This document shows positions 47,088 to 58,057 of a stretch of 64,000 nt of DNA, in pieces; position 1 is the stretch's first letter, and every line of letters starts with the position of its first letter. The DNA comes from Okapia johnstoni (taxonomy: Eukaryota > Chordata > Mammalia > Artiodactyla > Giraffidae), in NCBI GenBank assembly GCA_024291935.2, contig CM044316.1, positions 74,044,501 through 74,108,500 of the forward strand. The letters run 5' to 3'. The translations under genes were made by a program, and so were the position numbers. The notes beneath the pieces were generated by a model, which ran no database searches, was not told where the DNA came from, and saw only the letters and a list, made by a program, of their open reading frames with translations.

Positions 47088-47932
47088 AAGGAAGAGAAGT
47101 GAAGATGAGAAGCTTAAAGGCAAAGGAGATAAGGAAAGCTATATCCATCTGAATGCAGAGTTCCAAAAAATAGCAAGGAGAGACAAGAAAGCCTTCCTAA
47201 GTGATCAATGCAAAGAAATAGGAAACAGGACAATGTGAAAAACTAGAGATCTCTCCAAGAAAACTAGAGATACCAAGGGAACATTTCATGCAAAGATGAG
47301 CACAATAAAGGACAGAAATGGTATGGACCTAATAGAAGCAGAAGATATTAAGAAGAGGTGGCAGGAAGATACAGAAGAACTATATAAAAAAGACCTTCAT
47401 GGTCCAGATAACCATGATAGTGTGATCACTCCTAGAGCCAGATATCCTGGAATGCAAAGTCAAGTAGGCCTTAGGAAGCATCACTATGAACAAAGCTAGT
47501 GGAGGTGATGGAATTCCAGTTGAGCTATTTCAAATCCTAAAAGATGCTGCTGCTGTGAAAGTGCTGTACCCAACAAGCCAGCAAATCTGGAAAACTCAGC
47601 AGTGGCCATAGGACTGGAAAAGGTCAGTTTTCATTCCAATCCCAAAGAAAGGAAATGCCAAAGAATGCTCAAACTACTGCACAATTGCACTCATCTCACA
47701 TGCTAGTAAAGGAATGCTCAAAATTCTCCAAGACAGGCTTCAACAGTACGTGAACTGTGAACTTCGAGATGTTCAAACTGGATAAAGAAAAGACAGAGGA
47801 ACTGGAGATCAAATGGCCAACATCTAGTGGATTATAGAAAAAAGCAAGAGAGTTTCAGAAAAACATCTATTTCTACTTTATTGACTACGCTAAAACCTTG
47901 ATTGTGTGGATCACAACAAACTGTAGAACATT

Positions 47933-48550
47933 ATGAAAGAGATGGGAATACCAAACCACCTTACCTGCCTCCTGAGAAATCTGTATGCAGGTCAAGAAGC
48001 AACAGTTAGAACCGGACATGGAACAACAGACTGGTTCCAAATTGGGAAAGGACTACGCCAAGGCTGTATATTGTCACCTTGTTTATTTAACTTATATGCA
48101 GAGTCCATCATGAGAAATGCTGGGCTGGATGAATCACAAGCTGGAATCAAGATTGCAGGGAGAAATATCAATAACCTCAGATATGCAGATGACATCACCC
48201 TTACGGCAGAAAGTGAAGAAGAACTAAAGAGCCTCTTGATGAAAGGGAAAAAGGAGAGTGACAAAGCTGGTTTAAAACTCAACATTCAAAAAACAAAGTT
48301 CATGACATTCGGTCCCATCATTTCATGGCAAATAGATGGGGAAACAATGGAAACAGTGAGAGACTTTATTTTCTTGGGTTCCAAAATCACTGCCAGTGGT
48401 GACTGCAGTCATGAAATTAAAAGATGCTTGCTCCTTGGAAGAAACACTATGACAAAACTAGACAGCATATTAAAAAGCAGAGACATGACTTTGCCAATAG
48501 AGGTCCATCTAGTCAAAGCTATAGTTTTTCCAGTAGTTATGTATGGATGA
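47933..48550 (+). pseudogene. BovB reverse-transcriptase fragment (205 codons open)
   Basis: The open stretch retains RT motif B (RQGCILSP, residues 42-49) and motif C (YADD, residues 84-87), followed by the standard C-terminal thumb-like region ([20 protein letters not shown]). Motif A lies upstream in another frame (lttaa near 47880 shows stops), and a 2-base loss after VVMYG ends the frame. Decayed, not expected to be made. Plus strand, antisense to EDIL3. Confidence 0.92.
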
Positions 48551-48582
48551 GAGCGTTGGACCATAAAGAAAGCTGGGTGCCA

Positions 48583-48889
48583 GCTCACGATCCCAGCCAG
48601 ATAAAACACACCAGGTGTTTCCTCACAGGCCAGGGGTCCCCTGGAGTCACCCCGGAAAGGAAGGACAAAGGGCTGGCAGAGCACCGAGCATTCTCACTGT
48701 GGAGGTGCTGCCAGGCCCTCCCACATGCCCACGAGTGGGAGCAGCTCCTCAGTGGAGCCAGCCTCACACCCACACAGGGCTGCGGGACCTTGTATGACCT
48801 GGAGCAGGTCACCCCTCTGAGCTGAGATGGCTCTTTCTTTTGCATTGGCAACAAAATGCCAGAAAACCTTGAAGAAAAAACAGCCCTCC
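48583..48889. other. GC-rich non-L1 segment carried at the 5' end of the L1 insertion
   Basis: About 60% GC with many CCTGG/GGTG words, unlike BovB or L1. ccttgtatgacctggagcagg tcacccctctgag resembles a MIR core (gaccttgggcaagtcac..cctctgag). It lies inside the target-site duplication, so it arrived with the L1, perhaps by template switching or 5' transduction. Source locus unknown. Confidence 0.7.
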
Positions 48890-50222
48890 TAAGGAATAAT
48901 ATAAAGTGGGAAAAAGAGGCAAGTGGTGCTGGGAAAGCTGGACGACCACATGTAAATCAATGAAGTTAGAACACACCCTCACTCCCTACACGAAAATAAA
49001 CTGAAAATGGCTTAAAGACTTAAGTGTAAGACATGACACGATAAACTCCTAGAAGAGTGTTAATAGGCAAAACGTAAATCTTACCAATATTTTCTCAGGT
49101 CAATCTCCCAAGGCAAGAGAAATAAAAGCAAAACTAAACAAATGGGATCTAATCACACTTAACAAGCTTTTGCAGAGCAAAGCATAAAGTGAAAAACAAC
49201 CTACAGAATGGGAGAGAATATTTGCAAGCGATGCAACTGACAAGGGCTTAATCTCCAAAATACATAAACTCAGTACTACAAAATAATCCCATCAAAAAAT
49301 GGGCAGAACACCTAAATAGACATTTGCCCAAAGAAGACAAATGGCCAATAAGATCATGAAAAGATGTTCAACATCACTAATTACTAGAGAAACAGAAATC
49401 AAAACTACAATGTAAAAAATTTAAAAAAACAATGAGGTATCACCTCACACTGGTCCGGATGGCCATAATATTTTTTTAAAAATCTACAGATAATAACATG
49501 CTGGAAAGGATGTGGAGAAAAGGAAACCCTCTTACACTGTTGCTGAGAGTGTAAATTAGTGCAGCCACTCTGAACAGTAGGGAGGGTCCTTAAAAAGTGA
49601 GAGTCGCCATATGAGGTAGCAGTTCCATTCCTGGACAATATATACAGGAAAGATGACAAATCTAATTGGAAAAGGATACATGCAGCCCAAAGTTTACAGC
49701 AGTACTGTTCACAGTAGCCAAAACATGGAAGCAACCTAAATGTCCAATGACGGGACTGGATAAAGAAAATGTGGCACGCATATATCATCGACTATTACTC
49801 ATCCATAAAAAGAATGAAATAATGCCATTTGCAGCAACATGCAAGGACCTAGAGATGATCATACTAAGTGAGATAAGTCAGAAAGACGACTATCATGTAT
49901 CACTTATATGCAGAATCTAAAATATGACACAAGTCAACTTACAAAAACAGACTCACAGAGAATACACTTATGGTTGCCACAGGGGAAAGGGTCAGGGAGG
50001 GATAAACTAGGAGTTTGGGATCAACAGATATACACTACTATATATAAAATAGATTAAAGATTTACTGTATAGTGTGGAGAACTATATTCAGTATCTTGAA
50101 ATAATGGAAAAGAATATGCATATATAACTGAGTCGCTTTGGTGTATATCAGAAACTAACATATTGTAAATCAACTATACTGCAATAAAATGAAGATTTTA
50201 AAGCAAAAAAAAAAAAAAAAAA
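48583..50222 (+). mobile_element. 5'-chimeric L1 insertion in BovB, with 14-bp target-site duplication
   Basis: Perfect repeats aaagctgggtgcca at 48569-48582 and 50223-50236 (the latter after an A-rich tail) bracket 1.64 kb. From about 48890 it is L1 ORF2 3' sequence (ggtgctgggaaagctgg, gactttaatctccaaaatac-like, gtggagaaaaggaaaccctc), ending in poly-A. The first 300 bp are not L1. Removal of the insert restores continuous BovB. Confidence 0.95.
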
Positions 50223-50608
50223 AAAGCTGGGTGCCAAAGAATTGATGCTTTTGAACTCTGGTGTTGGGGAAGACTATTGAAAGTCCCTTGGATAGAAAGA
50301 TTAAACCAGTCAATCCTAAAAGAAATCAGTCCTGAATATTCATTGGAAGGACTGGTGCTGAATCTCCAACACTTTGGCCACCTGATGAGAAGAACTGACT
50401 CATTGGAAAAGACCCTGATTCTGGGAAAGACTGAAGGCAGGAGAAGAAGGGATGACAGAGGATGAGATGGTTGATGGCATCACTAACTCATGGACATGAG
50501 TTTGAGCAAGCTCCAGGAGTTGGTGATTGATAGAACAGCCTGGCGTGCTGCAGTGCATGGGGTCACAACCAGTCAGACATGACTAAGTGACTGAACTGAA
50601 CTGATGTA

Positions 50609-51259
50609 GTTTGAATTAAGTATACTTCAGAAATGAATTTAATATTTTCCCAAAGTAGAATCCATCCACAAGATACTACAATACTTAAAGTGCTTTGATT
50701 AATTCATACAGAGGTAAATAACAAACAAAATCAATTGATGAATCTATTATACTGAATATACAAATGTATTTTTGAAATCTGTAGACCTCTTTATAAGTAT
50801 TACCACTAAAGTATACTAAATTCATATTTTAAAGAAACATAGAGGTTATGGTAATTACACATATTACACACTTATTTTTATCTTATTACACACTTTTTTT
50901 AATCTTATTACATCATTATTTTTATTATACACATATATAATTTTATGGATGTATAATTTTTTAGTCTCTGGATTTTATTCTATCTGATTTATTATCAATA
51001 ATAACTCATTTTACAAATGAGTAAATTATCTTCCAAAACTACTTCCTATTATTCCCCTTGCCTTCTAAATTTTCTTAATTGCTTTCCTTCTTCTACTGAT
51101 TACTGTTACAGTCTTAACCAGCATAATTAAACCTGCTACTTGTTCATAAACTTTAGACATCATTCTTAAAATCTCTTTCCTTCCTTTAGAGTCTCACTAT
51201 TTATTCCACTACCAAAATTTTATTTCTCTTTTTCCAACACATTCTGTTCTATCATGGTT
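50609..51259. other. Unassigned AT-rich intron
   Basis: Contains a loose tandem of cttattacacactttttt / cttattacatcattattttt at 50860-50930. Confidence 0.4.
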
Positions 51260-51780
51260 AGTGTGTCAGTGAATGAAAGCTACAGTTAAGTCTGTGTAAC
51301 AATCACAAACCTCCATAGCACACAATATGTATATTTGTTTCCCCAACATCCAAGTGTCAGTGAGAGGTTGTGTTGTCAGGAGATCTCAGGTGGGCTCCAC
51401 AGAGGAGCTTGGCTTTGACCTAAAGATACTGCCATGCTCAGCTCCTCAGTGACATTTGTGTTCAAGTCTGCCTCCTTTGTGACCATTCTGGGGTCCAAGC
51501 TAAAGGTATAGCAGATATCTTTTGACCTCATCCATGTGACATCAGAAGTTCAAAAATAAAAGTGAAACATGCAAGACTTCTTAATGCCTAGGCTCAGAAG
51601 CGCTCGCTGGCATTTCCCTTTATTCAACTGGTCAAACCAAGTCACATCTCCAAATTCAGTCAAGGAATGAGAGAAATATAATCCTCCTTCACAGAAAGAT
51701 GCAAAGTCACATATGACAAAGGGTGAGGATGTACAGAGGGACAAAGAACAGCAGCAATATCATCTGCTGTATATTAATTC
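51260..51780. mobile_element. Old medium-reiteration repeat (family unresolved)
   Basis: Phrases such as gtgacatcagaagttc, actggtcaaaccaagtcacat, gatgcaaagtcacatatgac and ggtgaggatgtacagagg occur in the order of a familiar mammal-wide repeat whose name I cannot give safely. Confidence 0.35.
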
Positions 51781-51853
51781 TCCAAGGTCTTATATATAAT
51801 TAATTGTAAGAAATGGAAATGAAGAGCATTTACACAGCTACACAATGATATTA

Positions 51854-52368
51854 TGACCAACCTAGATAGCATATTAAAAAGCAGAGACATTACTTTGCCA
51901 ACAAAGGTCCATCTAGTCAAGGCTATGGTTTTTCCAGTGGTCATGTATAGATGTGAGAGTTGGACTATAAAGAAAGCTGACCACCTAAGAATTGATGATT
52001 TTGAACCGTGGTGTTGGAGAAGACTCTTGAGAGTCCCTTGGACTACAAGGAGATTCAACCAGTCCATCCTAAAGAAGATCAGTCCTGAGTGTTCAATGGA
52101 AGGACTGATGTTGAAGCTGAAACTCCAGTACTTTGGCCACCTGATGGGAAGAGCTGACTCATTGGAAAAGACCCTGATGCTGGGAAAGATTGAGGGCAGG
52201 AGGAGAAGGGGACGACAGAGGATGAGATGGCTGGATGGCATCATTGGCTCGATGGACAAGGGTTTGGGTGGACTCAGGGAGTTGGTGATGGACAGGGAGG
52301 CCTGGCATGCTGCAGTTCAAGGGGTTGCTATGAGTTGGACATGACTGAGCAACTGAACTGAACTGAAA
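51854..52368 (+). mobile_element. BovB LINE 3' end with open C-terminal frame
   Basis: Starts atgaccaacctagatagc and reaches gagcaactgaactgaactga. A frame of 163 codons (51853-52344) is uninterrupted, from [20 protein letters not shown] to the ORF end (VQGVAMSWT), so this copy has suffered few indels. Only the region after the RT core is present; no enzyme function is possible. Confidence 0.95.
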
Positions 52369-52845
52369 TGACTGATAAATATAATTTACTATAGAACCAA
52401 GTAGAAGAGTGTTACTGTTCTTTATCAAAAATATAACACATTATGGAGGACATTCTAGCATCATCAAAATCAAACGGACTTCCTTTGATATATCCTATCA
52501 ATTGTTTAAAATCATGTCACATTTAGATGCTTCGTATTAACAGAGGTTTTTTTTTTTCTCTCATGTTTTTCTGCAATATTTGTTTTTCTTGTTGTGACAA
52601 GTATAAAAGTATTCAACATATGACCACAGTCTTTCTCTATTTTGACTGAAATTTATTCCCATGTTTCTTAAAGAGATTCTGGTGGGATCCTGATTTCTTG
52701 TTCTGAGTTGGGCTGCTCTAGGGAATCGGTGAGCTCCTTCCTGGGGCTTCATTTCTTTGCCCCCCTTTCCTTCCTCTGTACTTCCTTGGATGCAAAGTTT
52801 GTTTTTCACATTCACTTTTCATTGCCAACAACATCGTCAGGTAAG
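52369..52845. other. Unassigned intron
   Basis: Nothing recognised; T9 run near 52550. Confidence 0.4.
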
Positions 52846-53050
52846 GACTTCCATGATGGCTGATTAGTGGTCAAAAATCTGCCTGGAATGCAAGAGATGT
52901 GGGTTCTATCCTCGGGTCGGGAAGATCCCCTGGAAGAGGAAATGGCAACCTGCTCCAGCATTCTTGCCTGGACAATTCCATGGACAGAGGAGACTGGAGG
53001 CTACAGTCCACGGGGTCACAAAGAGTCAGACATGACTGAGCTACTGAGCA
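52846..53050 (+). mobile_element. Bov-tA SINE
   Basis: acttccatgatggctgatta head, aacctgctccagcattcttg middle, cagacatgactgagctactg end; tcaggtaa (52837) / tcaggcaa (53056) may be the target-site duplication. Confidence 0.93.
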
Positions 53051-54420
53051 TATCTTCAGGCAATGTTCATGAAAGGGGTAAGAAAAACATTATTTTGAGC
53101 CTTTGTCTTACTGTCCCCACACCTGAATAAAATCTAGCTGGTAAGAGAAGTCTAAATTTAAATTCATGTATTCCCAGAAATGTAAAGGTACATTCATTCC
53201 TTCATTGAATTCCAATATAAACAATTGCTGTCTGGGAACTTTGAAGTCAATGAAATTTTTGCTTCTTTAGGGTTAGCATGTTCCCTCTCTAAGGGATTTT
53301 GGGATTTTCTCTAAATCCAAATTCACTATAATTTATCTGGATATATCTTGCTTTGTGTTCACTGCTTTGGTACTGATTAATTTATTTCAATATGAAGTCT
53401 TATTTGTTATTGTCTACATTTTGTCTATTTCCCCTGGATCTACAAAACTGGTCCTATGTTCAATTTCTTAAATTGACTCTTCATGTTTGCTGAACACATA
53501 TCTCACATTTTTAATTTCTTTATATTTTCATCTAAGCCTTGGAAGATTTCTCCAACTTTATTCTTCTTTTGTATTAAATTTTTTCAGTTTTATTTTTATA
53601 CTAATTACCTTTTTCATTTTCCAGTTTTATGAATATAATTTTTCTTTACGTTTCTAATTAACATGTATTAAAATGTTCTCTGACCCATGAATCATGCTTG
53701 CTTCATCTAGTACCAGTTATTCTATGTGTTCATTTTGAATCTTCTGTTTTGCATAGTTGACTTCAGTGATTGACTACTGTTCAGAATGAAAACTATATTG
53801 ATGAATATATTTAACTTGTATGGTTTTTTCAGTCTCTATAAGTTTATTTCCACCCAGTCTTCTCTCCTGCATGGAGGGACTAATTGGGAACTCTAAGCAC
53901 ATGGAATGTAAGGGAGTAGGCCCCAAGGTCCCCTTCTTTTACAAAATGAAAAAGGTTTTATTCAGTGACAGATACTTCCAAGCTCTCCCCAAGAAAACTC
54001 ATTAAAGCTTTTTGACAGCAGTCTCCCACTTTCAGACTCAGAAATAATGCTTTGTATACAGGGGACGGGAAATGAAAAGTTCACTGGGGTTGCTGTTGTA
54101 AAGAGAGTTCTTAATGAATGAATCTTGTTTCTGTCCACTTATTTCTCTGTATCAGATGACTCCCCTTGACTCCTAGTTTGTACTCTTCCACTAAAAGAAA
54201 ACCAGTCATTGATACTATTTCAGACTTTTTGAGATCAAGGATTTTGGTTCTTGGTCCCCTTCTCTAGTAATGTGATTCTGTCTCATTCTATCATCTAAAA
54301 ATGTGTAAAATTACTGGATGCTTAGAGTTCCATTTCACTATTTTTATACCATTAAACTCCTACCCCTTAAAAAATCTTCACTGTCACTTCCATGAGATTT
54401 GAGGATTTGAGAATAAAGGG
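53051..54420. other. Unassigned T-rich intron
   Basis: 53200-53800 is T-rich and may be an old LINE read backwards; no family assigned. Confidence 0.35.
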
Positions 54421-54890
54421 ATGGTAATATTGTCTCCCTGTTTATTTACCTTATATGCAGAGTAAATCATGCAAAATGTCAGGCCAGATGAAGCACAAGC
54501 TGGCATCAAGATTGCCAGGAGAAATATCAACAACCTCAGATATGCAGATGATACCACTCTAATGGCAGAAAGTGAAAAGGAAACAAATAGATTCTTGATG
54601 AGGGTGAAAGAGGAGAGAGAAAAAGCTAGGTTAAAACTCAATATTCAAAAAACTAAGATTATGGCATCTGGTCCCATCTCTTCATGGCAAATAGAAGGGG
54701 AAAAGTGGAAGCACTGACAGATTTTCTTTTGGGGGGCTCTAAAATCACTGCAGATGGTGATTGCAGCCATGAAATTAAAGATGCTCCTTAGAAGGAAAGC
54801 TATGAAAAATCTAATATTTTCTGACTCTATAGGTTTCATTGGAAAAGATCCTGAGAAAGATTGAAGGCAAAGAAAAAATGAGATAGAGAA
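54421..54890 (+). mobile_element. BovB LINE internal fragment
   Basis: Covers the RT core (attgtctccctgtttattta, then NNLRYADDTTLMAESEKE in the 54469-54717 frame) and part of the C-terminal region to about 54812. It then jumps to a short piece of the distal ORF (cattggaaaagatcctgag). Both ends of the element are missing and several deletions are present. Confidence 0.93.
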
Positions 54891-55146
54891 TTCTTAATAA
54901 AGCTCTAAAAATATCTCTGTTACCACTTGATTCTAATAAAACTCTAGAGTATTTGACAAAAATCTCAATATAACACTTTGGTCCTTCCTTTAAAATGGAG
55001 TGGTGAATTTACTCACATCATTGATTCTAAACCAGCCTTACATACAATCCAGATGTGAAATAAGGTGCCCAGTAAATAAGATTCAGACTATTGTGAAGAA
55101 TCAATATGAAGAAAGGTGTTGGTGATTTTTAAAATTTTCCACTTTC
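54891..55146. other. Unassigned intron
   Basis: Nothing recognised. Confidence 0.4.
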
Positions 55147-55221
55147 ATCTAGCGATTCACAAAAAGAGACAACCTTAAGGGTTTTACCAATTTACTTCTT
55201 AACTGTCAAAGTAAACACTGC
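55147..55221 (+). repeat. 75-bp direct duplication, copy 1
   Basis: Matches 55986-56060 at about 71 of 75 positions (atctagcgattcacaaaaag ... cttcttaact ... acactgc). Flanks are unrelated. Not recognised as a known repeat. Confidence 0.95.
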
Positions 55222-55985
55222 TCTCTCTGTTCACTCCCTATCCCTCACAGTTTCTGGAATTATTTACTTAAGCTCTATTTTCTTGAATATTCACATTCTG
55301 CACAATCAATATAACATTAAAATTACAAAGCCTGGTTCTATGCTTTCCTAAAGTCAATTTCTTGGACACTTTCCCATTCTGCCTACATAATATAACTCAG
55401 TGTTCCTGACAAACTGTGATATCTGTAAGGAGGCCTGTGGAGAGAGTGATCTTAAAAATGATGATGAGGTATTTTTAATTCTTTTAGGCAAATTTGCTTT
55501 TTCCTTATAATTACTTCTTATTAAGATGTGTTCTAAATTAAAAGAAGTAGCATATGGAAAGATAAATGCATAAGTTACTAAATGCATAAATATTCAGAAG
55601 AGGTAATTAAAATAAAACAATACTTCAGTCTTACAATACTGCGTATTTTGGTGACAAATCAAACTGGTACATGTTTCTGAAACTTTCTAGACCACACTAG
55701 CTAGAATATATTACTGAACAAAGAAGTGTCACGATAATGAAGCAACATGCTGCATATAATTAAAGTATTAGAATAGTACACAGACTATTTTAATAGTACA
55801 CAGACAAAACTGTTAGGCACAACAAGCTTCATTACATACGAGGAAAGAGAAAAAAGAATACATTTGCAAAACCATATATCCTAATGAGTAAAATTAAAAT
55901 TAATTGAAATCTGACTGGTTTATAAATCTATCAATTATACTGGACAGGGTCAAGTACTTTTCGGCATTGTCATCTCTCTATTCTT
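55222..55985. other. Sequence between the 75-bp duplicates
   Basis: 764 bp of AT-rich sequence with a small tandem aatagtacacagac (55774 and 55794 regions). No transposon signature seen. Confidence 0.45.
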
Positions 55986-56060
55986 ATCTAGCGATTCACA
56001 AAAAGAGACAACTTTAAGGGTTTTACCAATTTACTTCTTAACTCTCAAAGGGAACACTGC
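55986..56060 (+). repeat. 75-bp direct duplication, copy 2
   Basis: Same orientation as copy 1; differences include acaacc/acaact, actgtc/actctc and agtaaac/agggaac. Confidence 0.95.
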
Positions 56061-58057
56061 CGTGATATTTTAAAGAACAGTATCAGCATTGAAGAAATTA
56101 AAGTAAATGCTGGAAAAATAATTTATCCAATTCCCACTAGGAAAACACACAAAAGTTCAGTTGCATTCATACATATCCAAATATGTCAGCTTTTTTGCAG
56201 AAACATGCCTTGAATTATCCTACAAAATAAAATACCTTGGAGATGAAAGAGCATTCAGAACAACAACACAAATACACTGATTACTGAAACATAATTTTGA
56301 AGTGCTTCCAGCACATATAAATTTATATTCCATAGTTACATTGTACATAGTCCTACCTTACCATGAAGTAAGCTTTGCATCTATTTGCTATTTATCCCTT
56401 AATTACACGGTAAAATTGGATAGTTAAAAATACAAGAAGACATAAGTAGAGAAACCTTTCTTTTTTATATTCTAAAACCTTTCATGTTAAGATGTGCAGA
56501 AAAACAAAGTATTTATGATAAATTCTCCATTTTCTATAACAATGTGTTTATTTTTATTTTTGAAACATTCAAGCTAAGGAATACAATTGTGCCACTCCAT
56601 GCTTTTGTGTTTCAGTGTCATTCTTAGTATATTGAATATTGATCTAACAATAATACTCTACTACCCCAAATGTCTAGTCATTTTATATCCCCCAAACTAA
56701 TTTATTATGAAACCCATAAAATTATCCCCTGTAGTGCCTATAACAAAGGAACAAGCAGAACAATAAAAAGAAACAATGTACATTTTTATTATATTTTAAT
56801 GATATCCCCATTGCCTATATATGTACAACCAAGTGGAAATATTTTAGCCACAGGCATCTCTAGAGATTCACTTTTTACCACCCTGTAATACGAATTAATG
56901 GGTAGAAACTTCCATTCACAAAACAAGTTAAAAGGCAACTATCTATCCATTATAAATAACAGTGTGTTTATGAGTTAGCTTATCTTAAATCATTGTATGA
57001 AAACTAGGGTGGAGACATTGTTACAAGTACTGCATTTCTCCCAGGGCTGCATAAATCCCTCTGAATGAAGTTTTATATTGTTTCCATAACCCTAAATAGA
57101 CTACAAATTGATAAGTAGAAAATGGTTTCTTTGAGGTTAGCTAGAAGCAGAGAAAATAGGTTAACATAAATATAATAAGACAATCATTTGTCTTACAAGT
57201 TGAAACGTATATCTGTCATAGTTTCTCCAAAAAATTTAAATATTCTTCAATCCTTTCTAATCATAACCTCAAAACTCTTAATCATATATATCTACCAGCA
57301 AATTTTAATTGTGGTATCTACTTTCAATAAATGTAATAGTTAAGTGTTTGTAAATTATATACAAGTATTAAAAATGAATATATTTTTGCATATAATGTGC
57401 GTAGGAAATACAAATTTTAAGAAGAATGAGAAAGTTTGCAATACAATTTTTAAAGCATCATCCTAACTGTGATGGCTTCATATCATCATTAATATCTCAA
57501 AACATGGTATTTACTTGGAGTGAATTCATCAACAAGAAGAGCAGACATAAAATATATATCTTGGTGATAATTTTGACTTGGGGGCCAGTGTCCTGTTGGC
57601 TATACCTAGTCTGATGCAATTACATAATGTTCTGGGCTTAACTCATAACAGGATAAGAAATATTAACTACCATTTTCTTCTCTTCTTGCATCATTGGTAG
57701 TTTCTCCAATCTGACACTTCCCTGTAGATTTCTTTTTAGGTCAATTGCAGATTTGGTGAGGGTTAATTTAACTGAAACTACATAACATAGGCAGCCATAT
57801 TGCGCTATTGGTGCGCTGCATTTTACAACTCCTCCCATCGCTCAGAACCTCTGCTCTGGTGTCCCTCTGACAGAAAACCCCAGTGAGGTACCTCTGTCAA
57901 TCCATGTGGTAAACAGCAGTATGATTAACATATGTAAATGTTAAAAAGCAAACATAAGCTATCTTACTTTCTCTGCACTTATCAAATGATTGTCTCTTGC
58001 ACTTTTCTAGGGTATATGCACCTCAGTGTGGAAATAACTACACTATGGGTAAAGGTA
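56061..58057. other. Unassigned AT-rich intron
   Basis: 2 kb with no recognised repeat. 57770-57900 has several CpGs. Confidence 0.35.

Larger units (their letters stand above)
47088..50608 (+). mobile_element. BovB LINE, longest 5' extent, split by an L1
   Basis: BovB from the N-terminal ORF region (gaagagaagtgaagatgaga) to 48582, then from 50237 to the 3' end (gactgaactgaactga). It holds the endonuclease-RT linker, the RT core and the C-terminal region, but not the element's 5' end. The frame is broken several times, for example by a short deletion creating the stop at 48548. Confidence 0.95.

Noticed and set aside
48424..48825. 133-codon open frame
   Set aside because: It crosses the BovB/L1-insertion junction in a non-BovB frame and continues into the captured GC-rich segment; no domain, so accidental.
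55147..56060. LTR retrotransposon interpretation of the 75-bp repeats
   Set aside because: Repeats are far too short for LTRs, lack TG...CA ends, and the interior shows no primer-binding site or viral protein.
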